From contig JAGOVF010000019.1 in the NCBI GenBank assembly GCA_018060885.1, positions 1-36,075 of the forward strand: a DNA stretch of 36,075 nucleotides, read 5' to 3'. The DNA comes from Oligoflexales bacterium. Its GTDB lineage: Bacteria; Bdellovibrionota_B; Oligoflexia; Oligoflexales; JAGOVF01. Below the pieces are notes generated by a model. That model saw only the letters and a program-made list of their open reading frames with translations. It made no database searches and had not been told where the DNA came from. Below are positions 25,290-32,733 of this stretch, one piece after another (the first letter of the stretch is position 1; each line of letters starts with the position of its first letter). The translations under genes and the position numbers were made by a program.

Positions 25290-25604
25290 TTATTGCATAA
25301 ACATATTCAGAAAATTTTCAAGAGCTTCAAGCTGTTGAGTGGATCTAATTTTGCGCAATTTGGCTACAAATTTTTTCTCATTACTATTCAGTGGAAATTC
25401 CCCAGCATCTTCGTCGATAAAGAGTTGCCAAAGAGGGATGTCTAATCCTCTTGCAATTTTGGAAAGAGTATCAATCGTTGCATTTCCTTTAAACGCTCTA
25501 GAAATAATAGACCTATGAGATAGCCCACCTTTTTCAGCGACAGCTTCATAAGTGCTATTTCTTTCTTCTAATATTCTATCAAAATTTTTCTTAATCAAAT
25601 TCAT
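25290..25604 (-). CDS. CI-like lysogeny repressor (XRE family)
   Basis: A 104-residue protein with an N-terminal XRE helix-turn-helix (EAVAEKGGLSHRSIISRAFK, then ATIDTLSKIARGLDIPLWQL) and a short C-terminal helix, without the autocleavage domain of lambda CI. It is divergent from the Cro-like gene and shares its operator region. It most likely holds the lytic promoter off; without a LexA-like protease domain, induction must act otherwise. No ribosome site is visible and the -10 lies about 10 bp before the ATG, suggesting a leaderless message. Confidence 0.8.
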   Translation of the reverse strand: MNLIKKNFDRILEERNSTYEAVAEKGGLSHRSIISRAFKGNATIDTLSKIARGLDIPLWQLFIDEDAGEFPLNSNEKKFVAKLRKIRSTQQLEALENFLNMFMQ

Positions 25605-25613
25605 TAGTTGACG

Positions 25614-25684
25614 ATATTAAGTGACATATAAAACACTTGCAATGATTTTATTGTTGACATTTATGTCTAATAAATTAATATAAG
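25614..25684. promoter_or_regulatory. Divergent lysogeny-switch promoters and operators
   Basis: Leftward: TTGCAA (25637-25642), 17-nt spacer, TAATAT (25614-25619, minus strand). Rightward: TTGACA (25654-25659), then AATATA/TATAAG (25677-25684). A perfect GACAT-TT-ATGTC palindrome (25656-25667) lies on the rightward -35, and partial copies of the half-site begin at 25623 and about 25686. This is the usual arrangement for repressor and Cro competition. Confidence 0.7.
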
Positions 25685-25692
25685 AGACACAT

Positions 25693-25983
25693 ATGAATAC
25701 AGACCAATTTAAAAAACCAGAATATGAAATTGATCACAATCTATTTCAAGAACTCAAAGATCTTGGAGTTACTCAAGAAGCATTTGCTAGAGCTATCTGC
25801 CTTAATGTTTCTCACTTAAGCAGGTGGATCAATAAAAAAAATGTGCCTTCTCTAGCATACTCAATGTTGATCAGCCAAGCTCTTGGGAAAAAGATCGAAG
25901 ATATATTCTACCTAAAGCCTAAGCAGTCCTCGACCAATCAAGAAAATAGTTGCTTAGAAAATGGTGATAGCAATGGAGATTAA
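25693..25983 (+). CDS. Cro-like helix-turn-helix regulator
   Basis: A 96-residue protein, first gene of the rightward operon. Residues ~15-65 form a helix-turn-helix (LGVTQEAFARAICLNVSHLS, RWINKKNVPSLAYSMLISQA), followed by a polar C-terminal tail. Position opposite the repressor indicates a Cro role: shutting off repressor synthesis during lytic growth. Start is ATG with no Shine-Dalgarno and a very short leader. It overlaps the next gene. Confidence 0.75.
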   Translation: MNTDQFKKPEYEIDHNLFQELKDLGVTQEAFARAICLNVSHLSRWINKKNVPSLAYSMLISQALGKKIEDIFYLKPKQSSTNQENSCLENGDSNGD

Positions 25984-26176
25984 ACTTCTTACAACCAAAG
26001 AGGTTGCTCAAATCTTGCGCTGTGATGTGACGACAGTCAGCAAAATGTGCAAAGCTGGTAAAATCATTGGAACTAAAATGTTTGGTGACTGGAAAATTCC
26101 GGAACGTGAATTGTATCAAACTATTCAACAGCAAATTAATTGGGAAAAATTATCATTAAGAGAGGAGGGGAGATGA
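25973..26176 (+). CDS. Excisionase-like HTH_17 DNA-binding protein
   Basis: The ATG at 25973 is preferred over one 12 bp upstream. The 67-residue product has the MerR/excisionase-type helix (LLTTKEVAQILRCDVTTVSK) and wing (IIGTKMFGDWKIPERELYQT). This fold is shared by many phage excisionases and transcription factors. Early-operon location supports a directionality factor for the integrase or a second regulator. It overlaps its neighbours by 4-11 bp. Confidence 0.7.
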   Translation: MEIKLLTTKEVAQILRCDVTTVSKMCKAGKIIGTKMFGDWKIPERELYQTIQQQINWEKLSLREEGR

Positions 26177-26271
26177 AAAAGCTTAAGCAATTTTTAGCAA
26201 AACGAAAAGCCGCAAAGCAAAAAGTGTTAAGTGTTGGAACGATGATAAGTAAGCGTAAATATTATAAATAG
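26173..26271 (+). CDS. Very small basic peptide
   Basis: A 32-residue reading frame with an excellent ribosome site (GAGGAGGGGAG) that overlaps the previous stop (ATGA). It is extremely basic (MKKLKQFLAKRKAAKQKVLS onward), with about a dozen Lys/Arg. The strong initiation signal and coupling favour a real gene. Nucleic-acid binding is suggested by charge only. Confidence 0.5.
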   Translation: MKKLKQFLAKRKAAKQKVLSVGTMISKRKYYK

Positions 26272-26273
26272 AT

Positions 26274-26302
26274 AAGCCCCTAAGTTACGAGCTTAGAGGC
26301 TT
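26274..26302. other. Stem-loop in the early operon
   Basis: AAGCCCCTAAG (26274-26284) pairs with CTTAGAGGCTT (26292-26302), 10 of 11 positions, with a C-A mismatch and a 7-nt loop. No T-run follows, so it is not a typical terminator; it may be an mRNA-processing or antitermination structure. Confidence 0.6.
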
Positions 26303-26326
26303 CGAGGTAAAGAAAGGGATAATACA

Positions 26327-26671
26327 ATGACTATAGATACTAATAGACATATCGCAGAAATAATCAACTCAAAATTTCGAGTTATTAAAAAATTGCAAAA
26401 ATATGTGTCTGAAACACAGGCTCAAATTGAAGACCAAATGGATAAATTAGAAAAAATAATTGATGACCTTGTGTGGTGTGAAATCCACGAATGTGAACGA
26501 GATCACCTTTGTAAGGGATGTAAGCGCTACCAGGAAACTGGGTATATGCATGAATGTGAGCATGGGCCTTATGATGATGAATGTAAGAAATGTCATGAGG
26601 ATAACATGAGAGAAGATGATTATAGGGATGGGTTAGTGTTTGATAGTATTTTTGGAGGTAGCCATGCTTAG
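26327..26671 (+). CDS. Cys/His-rich zinc-binding-like protein
   Basis: A 114-residue protein with a helical N-terminus (KKLQKYVSETQAQIEDQMDK) and a Cys/His-rich part (CEIHECERDHLCKGCKRY, then HECEHGPYDDECKKC), enough ligands for one or two zinc sites. It precedes the recombination ATPase and overlaps it by 8 bp. Function not recognised. Confidence 0.55.
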   Translation: MTIDTNRHIAEIINSKFRVIKKLQKYVSETQAQIEDQMDKLEKIIDDLVWCEIHECERDHLCKGCKRYQETGYMHECEHGPYDDECKKCHEDNMREDDYRDGLVFDSIFGGSHA

Positions 26672-27560
26672 AGGAAAGAAACCAGAAGTGGTTGTAAAGA
26701 GATTAAAAATGTTTGTTTATGGTCCAGCGGGCGTAGGGAAGACTACTGCCGCGATTCAGTTCCCAAATGCTTATATAATAGACACAGAGCGAGGAACAGA
26801 TTTTTATTCAAACACAATCATAAAATCAAATAGTGTTGTTTTTCAATCTAACAATTCCTCTGAAATTCTTGAAGAATTAAAGGCGCTTCTTACAGAAAAA
26901 CACCCCTATAAAACTCTTATAATTGATCCCGTTACGCAGCTTTATAATGCTATTCAAGAGAAATGGTCTAGGATTTTTGAAGAAAGTCAAAAAGAAGAAA
27001 AAAAATCTGAAACTCAAGATTTTGGCATGCGATTTTGGGGAAAAGTAAAGTCTGAGATGAAGCAAATTCAACGCATTTTAGTCCGCTTAGACATGAATGT
27101 GATTATGACAGCACATCAAAAAGATGTTTATGGTGATAATTTTAAAAAACTTGGAGTGACCTTCGATTCTATGAAAGGGGATGATTATTTGTTTGATCTA
27201 ATTTTTCGATTAGAAAAACGCGGAAAAGAGAGAATTTCTAAAACAGAAAAAGAACGTTCGGAAATAGGGGAAAATAAATTTCCTGCTGAGTTTCAATGGT
27301 CTTATGAAAATTTCTGTAAATTTTATGGTAAAGATATTTTGGAAAAAGAATCTGCCCCAATTGCTCTCGCAAACCAAGAACAGGTAAAGAAGTTAGAGCA
27401 TTTGCTTCGAGTTGTGAAGGTTGAAGATGAAGTAATTCAGAAGTGGAAGACTAAGGCTGATGTGGATAGCTGGGTTGAAATGACTCAGGACCAAATTGAA
27501 AAATGCATTACTTTTTTGAATAACAAAATTGATTCATCAAAACAGGAGAAAGTAGCATGA
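26664..27560 (+). CDS. P-loop ATPase, RecA/Sak4-like recombination protein
   Basis: The start is the ATG at 26664 because GGAGG is 5 bp upstream. The ~298-residue product has Walker A YGPAGVGKTT near residue 19, a following ITDTERGT-like strand (YIIDTERGTDFYSN), Walker B TLIIDPVTQL and the sensor VIMTAHQKD. This is the AAA_24/phage nucleotide-binding family that includes Sak4-type annealing proteins. The next gene is SSB-like, as is usual for this module, supporting phage DNA recombination or replication. Confidence 0.8.
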   Translation: MLRGKKPEVVVKRLKMFVYGPAGVGKTTAAIQFPNAYIIDTERGTDFYSNTIIKSNSVVFQSNNSSEILEELKALLTEKHPYKTLIIDPVTQLYNAIQEKWSRIFEESQKEEKKSETQDFGMRFWGKVKSEMKQIQRILVRLDMNVIMTAHQKDVYGDNFKKLGVTFDSMKGDDYLFDLIFRLEKRGKERISKTEKERSEIGENKFPAEFQWSYENFCKFYGKDILEKESAPIALANQEQVKKLEHLLRVVKVEDEVIQKWKTKADVDSWVEMTQDQIEKCITFLNNKIDSSKQEKVA

Positions 27561-27979
27561 GATTTCAGCCATTAAGTAAAGAGGAATTGGATAAGCAAAA
27601 AGGGTTACTGAATCCTGGTGATGCAGACTTTGAAATCATGTCAGCAGAAGAGACTAAATCTAAAGCTGGAAACCCGATGCTTAAGCTACAATTAAGAGTT
27701 TGGGATTCTAATAGTAAAGAGGGGATTGTTTTTGATTATTTAACCCCTAATGCACAGTGGAAGATCCGCAATTTTCTGGAGAGCATCGATAAGCTTCGGC
27801 TGTACGGGCAGGGTGAAGTGACCCCAATGGATTTGGAGTATAGTTCAGGGAAGTGTGTGCTCTATATCCACAAGGATAAGAGTGGTCAGTACGGGGATAC
27901 AATAAAAGTAAAAGATTATTTCTTTCCTAAGCATAGAGATGTGTCTCTTTCTGACAAACTAGGCGACATCCCATTTTAA
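27557..27979 (+). CDS. SSB-like DNA-binding protein (DUF669 type)
   Basis: A 140-residue protein overlapping the ATPase by 4 bp. The core (PGDADFEIMSAEETKSKAGN, MLKLQLRVWD) has the OB-fold-like pattern of phage DUF669/SSB proteins. It ends in KLGDIPF, an acidic-hydrophobic tail like the DIPF tip of bacterial SSB that recruits partner proteins. It likely coats single strands for the neighbouring annealing ATPase. Confidence 0.75.
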   Translation: MRFQPLSKEELDKQKGLLNPGDADFEIMSAEETKSKAGNPMLKLQLRVWDSNSKEGIVFDYLTPNAQWKIRNFLESIDKLRLYGQGEVTPMDLEYSSGKCVLYIHKDKSGQYGDTIKVKDYFFPKHRDVSLSDKLGDIPF

Positions 27980-27980
27980 T

Positions 27981-28358
27981 ATGAAATTTCTTGCGGAAGA
28001 ATTGATCAATTTAGATTCGAGTCAGTTGTTAAAAGTTTCTGATGAAGTGCGTCAAAAGTGCATCGAGATAGGCGCAAAGTGGGCGGAGGCAAATAAGAGA
28101 TATAGAGATCTCAAAGAATTGATGCCCTCCAAACTGGCCACCTATCAAATGGGTTTCATGCTGCCCGGTATTACTCAGACCACTGCCAAAATAACGGCAT
28201 TAAGTTCTGAGGGATATCAAGACGCAATTCGTGAGATGAACACCGCTGAGTTTGAGGCGGAACTCCTTCATGTTGAGTACCGGGCATGGATGAGAAGCTT
28301 GGAGGTACTAACGTCAATTGGTTACGTGAAGAACCAAGAGATGAAGTTAGCAAGATAA
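27981..28358 (+). CDS. Unknown protein of the recombination block
   Basis: A 125-residue all-helical protein starting 1 bp after the SSB-like gene (MKFLAEELINLDSSQLLKVS; LLHVEYRAWMRSLEVLTSIG). Its context is the ATPase-SSB pair and the replication initiator. I recall similar helical proteins in other phage recombination modules but cannot name the family. Confidence 0.6.
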   Translation: MKFLAEELINLDSSQLLKVSDEVRQKCIEIGAKWAEANKRYRDLKELMPSKLATYQMGFMLPGITQTTAKITALSSEGYQDAIREMNTAEFEAELLHVEYRAWMRSLEVLTSIGYVKNQEMKLAR

Positions 28359-28380
28359 TAGAATATAGGAGAAAGTCGGG

Positions 28381-29289
28381 ATGTCCAAATTACCATCATT
28401 TCAATTTTACCCAGGTGATTGGATGAGAAACCCCAATCTTTTAAGATGTAGCCTTAGCGCGCAAGGGGCTGCAATTAAAATGCTGTGCTTAATGTTCGAT
28501 GGTGAGAGACGTGGATACTTAGGGGATGATGACAACGCATGGACCGACGAGGAAGTCGCGATTGCGATCGGAGGCCCCTATGAAATTGCTCTGGCAGCCG
28601 TTCAAGAGGTAATGACTAAGGGTGTGTTCCAAAGACGCAAAAGCGGATGCATCTGTAGCAGAAGACTAATTGAATTAGAGAACATAAGAATAAACCGCAG
28701 TATCGCTGGGAAGAATGGGATGGAAAAAAGATGGTCTCCCGACAAAAAGCAGGATGAAGTGTTAAAAAATAACAAATCGATAACAAAGCGATTACAAATC
28801 GATAACAAATCGATAACAAACGCATTGCAAAACGATAACCCTTCATCTTCATCTTCATATTCAAAACTTAAAACATACACTTCGTGTATGTCGGAGAAAA
28901 CTCCGACTGCTTCAGGGGATAGGATTGTCTTGTCTCAGGAGGAGAAGAAGGAAAAGTCTGCGAAGAAGACTAACCGTAGGCTTGAGAGGTTTTGCGAGCT
29001 GTTTAAGGCTAAGTTTAGCAGGCCTTACCTGATTACAAACTTCGCAGAATCAGGCGCATTAGCTAAAAGAACGGAGTCGATGATGGACGACTCTGAGTTT
29101 GACAGGGCTGTAGAGGAATATTTTAAGTGCAATGACCAGCGAATAGTTGAAAATGGGCACCCATTTAGCTGGTTTTGCAAAGACATGCATCGCTGGAGGT
29201 CTAAAGTATTAGGTTTGCGACCTAAGGTTGGTGTTGAAGCGTGGCTTGAACAGCAAAGATTGCTTGAGAAGGGAGTTGCTGGAGTATGA
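28381..29289 (+). CDS. Replication initiator, DUF1376/YdaU-like
   Basis: A 302-residue protein. The N-terminus (PSFQFYPGDWMRNPNLLRCS) is the signature of DUF1376/YdaU-type phage replication proteins with a winged-helix fold. A polar linker (NKSITKRLQIDNKSITNALQ) is encoded by an iteron array, and a C-terminal helical domain (LERFCELFKAKFSRPYL onward) may bind a helicase or loader. Like lambda O, it seems to carry the origin inside its own gene. It overlaps the next gene by 4 bp. Confidence 0.78.
   Translation: MSKLPSFQFYPGDWMRNPNLLRCSLSAQGAAIKMLCLMFDGERRGYLGDDDNAWTDEEVAIAIGGPYEIALAAVQEVMTKGVFQRRKSGCICSRRLIELENIRINRSIAGKNGMEKRWSPDKKQDEVLKNNKSITKRLQIDNKSITNALQNDNPSSSSSYSKLKTYTSCMSEKTPTASGDRIVLSQEEKKEKSAKKTNRRLERFCELFKAKFSRPYLITNFAESGALAKRTESMMDDSEFDRAVEEYFKCNDQRIVENGHPFSWFCKDMHRWRSKVLGLRPKVGVEAWLEQQRLLEKGVAGV
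28776..28841 (+). repeat. ori: Six 11-bp iterons, probable replication origin
   Basis: Consecutive 11-bp units: ATCGATAACAA, AGCGATTACAA, ATCGATAACAA, ATCGATAACAA, ACGCATTGCAA and AACGATAACCC. Three are identical and each step equals about one helical turn, so a bound protein would contact one face. They sit mid-gene in the initiator and are followed by a CTTCAT repeat, an AT-rich stretch and two hairpins. Confidence 0.75.
28873..28907. other. Two tandem hairpins beside the iterons
   Basis: Stem ACATACA/TGTATGT with loop CTTCG (28873-28891) abuts GTCGGAG/CTCCGAC with loop AAAA (28890-28907). Both stems are perfect 7 bp. Located 32 bp past the iterons; possible origin structures or primer sites. 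Confidence 0.65.
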
Positions 29290-29828
29290 ATTACGAGGAT
29301 TTTAGCCAAGGGATGGCTTACCTTGAGAAAGCCTATGGCAAATCACTGGAAAGCAACCAGTTAAACTACTGGTTTGACAAATTTAGATCTTGGACGGCCA
29401 AGAAGTTTTTGTCCGCAGTTGACGACCATATCAACACCAACGAGCGTTTCCCGTCGATAGCGTCGTTGCTTAAGCGCGGTTACGACTTCAAGGAGGAAGT
29501 GCTGACGCACAAGACAGACTGCAAGACTTGTTCAGGATATGGTACTTTAAGCACTAGGAGTGCAGAGGGTTACGCAACAACCTTCCGCTGCCCATCTTGT
29601 CTTAACTGGGCAGGGAAATACTCGGACGAGGTGCCGATGTACTCAAGTGAGTTTGCGAAGCTAGGCTATAAGCTTGATAGCTTTTCAGACGAGCAAGTTG
29701 AAGCTGGAAAGCGATTTTTAAGAGAGCTTTATTCTTCAAAGCCAGACCCTGAGAAGGAGCGCAGGAGAACAGAATCTTTGAGGCGAGATAAGCTTCGCGA
29801 CGCCCCTGGCGAGGAGCCTTTTGGATGA
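29286..29828 (+). CDS. Helicase-loader-like protein with zinc motif
   Basis: A 180-residue protein just after the initiator. The N-terminal helical region (YWFDKFRSWTAKKFLSAVDD, NERFPSIASLLKRG) resembles helicase-loader/inhibitor proteins of the phage G39P type. Then comes a DnaJ-like zinc motif CKTCSGYG...CPSC, and a charged C-terminus. An origin-proximal place fits a loader for host DnaB. The domain match is tentative. Confidence 0.6.
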   Translation: MNYEDFSQGMAYLEKAYGKSLESNQLNYWFDKFRSWTAKKFLSAVDDHINTNERFPSIASLLKRGYDFKEEVLTHKTDCKTCSGYGTLSTRSAEGYATTFRCPSCLNWAGKYSDEVPMYSSEFAKLGYKLDSFSDEQVEAGKRFLRELYSSKPDPEKERRRTESLRRDKLRDAPGEEPFG

Positions 29829-30169
29829 AATACCTCGAAGAAAGCTTACAAGAAACTTGTGTGACTTGGTTTCGTTATCGCTACCCAGGAAAGATCATTT
29901 TCCACGTTCCAAATGGGGGGCGCAGAAAGCTCCTAGAAGCGGTCAGATTGAAGAGACAAGGGGTAACCAAGGGAGTGCCGGATATTGTTGTTCTTGAGCC
30001 ATCCTCGTTGCGACACGGGCTATTTGTCGAGCTGAAGGTTGGTAAGAATAAGCTCACAAAAGAGCAAATTGAGTTTATGCAGAATTTAAAATCAAGAAAT
30101 TACGAAGCAGGGGTGTGTTACTCACTCGATGAATTCCAAAAAATTACCTACGAGTATTTTGGGGAATAA
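29825..30169 (+). CDS. VRR-NUC domain nuclease
   Basis: A 114-residue PD-(D/E)XK nuclease of the VRR-NUC family: Glu in EESLQETCVTWFRYRYP, PNGGRRKLLEAVRLKRQGVT, the catalytic GVPDIVVLE and GLFVELKVGKNKLTKEQ. Stand-alone VRR-NUC proteins of this size in phages are thought to act as junction-resolving nucleases. It overlaps the loader-like gene by 4 bp. Confidence 0.88.
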   Translation: MKYLEESLQETCVTWFRYRYPGKIIFHVPNGGRRKLLEAVRLKRQGVTKGVPDIVVLEPSSLRHGLFVELKVGKNKLTKEQIEFMQNLKSRNYEAGVCYSLDEFQKITYEYFGE

Positions 30170-30586
30170 ATGTACAAAATAATTTTTTTTTTAATTTTGT
30201 TTATTGCAGCAATAGAAATTTTATTTTTGTTGTCAGACTACCTGTACAACAGACATTTTAAAAAACTTAAACAAGAAATATCAAACTTAAAAGAGGAAAA
30301 TATGGAAACACAAAACGAAACACAACAAGCGCAAGAAGAAATCACTCATCCAATTATTGACCCAAAAATTAGCCCAACAACAATTGATCCGGCCATGAAT
30401 GATCTTCAAATGATTAGAGTCAAAGATTTTGTGCACGTTGACCCTGACATGATTCCGTTTAACGACCTTCAAATGACTCGTGATAAATATTTAACAATTA
30501 AATTAATACTAAAAAGCTACAACTCACATGCAGAGCGTCCAGAAGATTTTGCAAATCGTCTGATAGCGTTTGCGAGAGGGGAGTAA
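30170..30586 (+). CDS. Membrane-anchored protein of unknown function
   Basis: A 138-residue protein directly abutting the nuclease gene. Residues 3-26 are a strong membrane segment (IIFFLILFIAAIEILFLLS), followed by a charged helix (KKLKQEISNLKEENMETQ) and a soluble tail in which DLQMIRVKDFVHVD and DLQMTRDKYLTIK form a short internal repeat. An internal start at Met44 would make a soluble form. Function unknown. Confidence 0.55.
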   Translation: MYKIIFFLILFIAAIEILFLLSDYLYNRHFKKLKQEISNLKEENMETQNETQQAQEEITHPIIDPKISPTTIDPAMNDLQMIRVKDFVHVDPDMIPFNDLQMTRDKYLTIKLILKSYNSHAERPEDFANRLIAFARGE

Positions 30587-30606
30587 GCACAAACAGAAAA
30601 ACAAAA

Positions 30607-30628
30607 GGCCTCGAGTATTCCCGAAGCC
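30607..30628. other. Stem-loop between the replication and accessory blocks
   Basis: GGCCTCG pairs with CGAAGCC, six of seven positions with a central C-A mismatch, loop of 8. It stands alone in the 121-bp gap 30587-30707 and has no T-run. Confidence 0.45.
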
Positions 30629-30707
30629 AGTTGTCCCACAGGGTATTCCCAGTGCTGAATGAATTTTAGATTAGTAGTTTAAGCTGTGTCAATAAAAAGG
30701 AGAAGTT

Positions 30708-31082
30708 ATGGCATGGATAATTTATTTGTTTGGTGTTTTAGACAATTTACAATATGTGTTGATTCCAATTTTTGTTTTATCTGCTATTGTTATTCTTATT
30801 TGTGCACTATATTCAACCTCATCAATTCCATTCGAGTTAGGTTTAGATGAGAGTGAGCGAAAAGCCATTAGCAAAACTAGAAGTTTATTTACAAAAGTTT
30901 TGTGCGCCGCATTATTGCTAGCTATATTTGTGCCCGATTCAAAAACAGTGGCTGCCATGTATTTAATCCCAAAAATATCAGAAAACAAACAGCTGAATCA
31001 AATCCCTGATAAAGTCCTGAATATACTGAATAAGAAGTTAGATGACTGGGTTACAGAACTTCAAACGCAAGAAAAGAAATAA
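30708..31082 (+). CDS. Membrane protein of unknown function
   Basis: A 124-residue protein with an AAGGAG ribosome site. It has two membrane segments (residues ~12-34, YVLIPIFVLSAIVILICAL; and ~64-82, VLCAALLLAIFVPDSKTVAA) separated by a charged loop, then a soluble helix. Similar two-helix proteins occur in many phage accessory regions without known role. Confidence 0.6.
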   Translation: MAWIIYLFGVLDNLQYVLIPIFVLSAIVILICALYSTSSIPFELGLDESERKAISKTRSLFTKVLCAALLLAIFVPDSKTVAAMYLIPKISENKQLNQIPDKVLNILNKKLDDWVTELQTQEKK

Positions 31083-31183
31083 CTATGACTAGTGAATATT
31101 ACGAAAAAGAATTTGAGAAGATATTTATGTCAGCGCAGGATGGGTGGCGTGTTTTTAACGGTTACAATGTAAAGGAGAATACA

Positions 31184-31546
31184 ATGTCATTAAATATTAA
31201 CGACCTTACTTTAGGCCAAATTAAAGAAATTAAATCAATGGTTGGCGGATGTGAAATTAAATCAAGCCCATATAGCTTAGACAATACGGTTCAAATCGTG
31301 ATTTTGCAACGCGGATGGATTGTGGTGGGTCGTTACTTTAAAGACGGAGAGAATTGCCGTATTGAAAATGGCTATGTAATTCGTGTTTGGGGTACTGATC
31401 GAGGGATTGGGCAGCTTGCTGAGGAAGGGCCTACTCGTTTAACAAAGCTAGATAAATCAAGAACCATTCGCTTCCATGAGTTGACAGTCATTGCAGTAAT
31501 AGATTGCGATGAATCCAAATGGGTGAAGCTATGCGAAAAATTATAA
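31184..31546 (+). CDS. DLTLGQIKEI-motif protein 1
   Basis: Start taken at the ATG at 31184, preceded by AAAGGAG; an in-frame ATG at 31085 has no ribosome site. The N-terminus MSLNINDLTLGQIKEIKSM recurs in the gene at 31887, with DNA similarity extending into the ribosome site. The rest (about 100 residues) is a beta-rich domain (VQIVILQRGWIVVGRYFKDG, LTVIAVIDCDES). The 3' end overlaps the Gly-rich repeat gene. I recall similar N-termini in other phage proteins; function unknown. Confidence 0.65.
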   Translation: MSLNINDLTLGQIKEIKSMVGGCEIKSSPYSLDNTVQIVILQRGWIVVGRYFKDGENCRIENGYVIRVWGTDRGIGQLAEEGPTRLTKLDKSRTIRFHELTVIAVIDCDESKWVKLCEKL

Positions 31547-31794
31547 ATCATGAAGGACAATCTATAGTGGACTACGGTAACGGAAATGGCAACGGCTATG
31601 GCTACTGCGACGGCAACGGATATGGTAACGGCTATGATAACGGAGACGGCTTAGGTGGCGGCTATGGAAAAGGATACGGTAACGCAGACGGTTATGGCTT
31701 CGGTAACGGAGATGGTCACGGTTACGGTTCAGGAGACGGCTACGGTAACGGAGACGGTAACGTTGACGGCGACGGTAACGGCTATGGCGATTAG
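31519..31794 (+). CDS. Gly-rich dipeptide-repeat protein
   Basis: A 91-residue product starting inside the previous gene. After about 17 ordinary residues, Gly occupies nearly every second position and Tyr, Asn or Asp alternate between them (GNGYGNGYDNGDG). At DNA level this is a 6-bp period. A beta-sheet or polyproline-II glycine-rich fold is possible. Another in-frame start at 31531 is equally plausible. No function known. Confidence 0.6.
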   Translation: MGEAMRKIINHEGQSIVDYGNGNGNGYGYCDGNGYGNGYDNGDGLGGGYGKGYGNADGYGFGNGDGHGYGSGDGYGNGDGNVDGDGNGYGD

Positions 31795-31886
31795 AATCTT
31801 TTCAATTTCGCCTCTCACTTGAAGCACATTTTTAGGGTAGGGGTGATTATTAAAGGGATTTCACGATATTAAAAGGAGATAACGCA

Positions 31887-32225
31887 ATGTCATTCAATAT
31901 TCACGACCTTACTTTAGGTCAAATTAAAGAAATTCAAGCAATGTTTTCAACAGAACAGAATTCTGAGAACCCTTACAAAATAGGACAGGCTTATTTAATC
32001 AGAACAGTAACGCATCATTATATCGGAATTATAAAATGGGTAGGTGAGAAAGAGTTTGTTATCTCCTCTGCCTCTTGGATTGCCGATGACGGTAGATACC
32101 ACGATGCTTTAAAGGTCGGTTCTCTCAATGAGGTTGAGCCGATAATTGGAGATGCAATCATCGGACGGGGATCTATCATCGATGCTGTAGAGTGGAGACA
32201 TGCTTGCCCTACGGAGCAAAAATAA
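31887..32225 (+). CDS. DLTLGQIKEI-motif protein 2
   Basis: A 112-residue protein with an AAAAGGAG ribosome site. The first ~20 residues (MSFNIHDLTLGQIKEIQAMF) match protein 1; the rest differs (IGQAYLIRTVTHHYIGIIKW onward) and resembles a small SH3-like beta domain. Its stop overlaps the start of the first Trp/Ser repeat gene by one base (TAATG), so translation is likely coupled. Confidence 0.65.
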   Translation: MSFNIHDLTLGQIKEIQAMFSTEQNSENPYKIGQAYLIRTVTHHYIGIIKWVGEKEFVISSASWIADDGRYHDALKVGSLNEVEPIIGDAIIGRGSIIDAVEWRHACPTEQK

Positions 32226-32434
32226 TGAATGTTTCAACTTTGTATGCCGGTTATTTAAATAGAGTGATTTTTAGCAGGAACTGGAGAAGGAGTTGGAGCT
32301 GTGGCTGGAGCAGCAGCTGGAGTGGGAGTTGGAGCTGTAGCTGGAGCAGGAGCAGGAGTGGGTGTGGGAGTGGGAGCTGGAGTAGTAGTAGGAGTATGAG
32401 TTGGACTAGGAGTAGGAATGGACGAATATCATGA
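32225..32434 (+). CDS. Trp/Ser repeat protein A
   Basis: A 69-residue product. It opens MNVSTLYAGYLN, then becomes a run in which Ser is nearly every second residue, with Trp, Arg, Gly or Cys between ([20 protein letters not shown]). The stop overlaps the next start (ATGA). The same opening begins the next two genes. The repeat is in the same frame as in copy B, which argues for translation. Confidence 0.5.
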   Translation: MNVSTLYAGYLNRVIFSRNWRRSWSCGWSSSWSGSWSCSWSRSRSGCGSGSWSSSRSMSWTRSRNGRIS

Positions 32435-32724
32435 TTATTTCAACTTTGTATATGGGTTATTTAAATAGTGGTAGTAAAAGTTGGAGCGGGAGTTGGAGCT
32501 GTGGCTGGAGCAGCAGCTGGAGTGGTTCGAGTTGGAGCAGAATTTGTAGCAGTAGCGGGAGTGGAAGTTGGAGTTGGAGTAGGAGTAGGAGTTGGAGTTG
32601 GAGTTGGGGTGGTAGTAGGAGTGGGAGCAGGAGTTGGAGTAGGAGTGGGAGTAGGAGTAGGAGTTGGAGTTGGAGTAGGAGTGGGATTTGGAGTTGGAGT
32701 AGGAGTAGGAGTGGGTGTAGATAA
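32431..32724 (+). CDS. Trp/Ser repeat protein B
   Basis: A 97-residue product opening [12 protein letters not shown], followed by about 80 residues of Ser-X repeats ([14 protein letters not shown], later [17 protein letters not shown]). Its 37-bp block 32489-32525 is identical to 32289-32325 in copy A and in the same frame. The stop overlaps the next start (TAATG). The protein should be very aromatic and basic. Confidence 0.5.
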   Translation: MIISTLYMGYLNSGSKSWSGSWSCGWSSSWSGSSWSRICSSSGSGSWSWSRSRSWSWSWGGSRSGSRSWSRSGSRSRSWSWSRSGIWSWSRSRSGCR

Positions 32725-32733
32725 TGATTATTT
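32557..32733 (+). repeat. C-depleted GGAGTN hexanucleotide tract
   Basis: In these 177 bases only one C occurs (32628). The sequence is a loose tandem of GGAGTT, GGAGTA and GGAGTG with period 6. Such a G-rich strand with many GG steps can form quadruplexes and is prone to slippage. It lies inside copy B and its junction with copy C. Confidence 0.85.

Noticed and set aside
31085..31183. 33-residue N-terminal extension of the first DLTLGQIKEI protein
   Set aside because: The ATG at 31184 has a good ribosome site and matches the start of its paralogue at 31887; the extension has neither.
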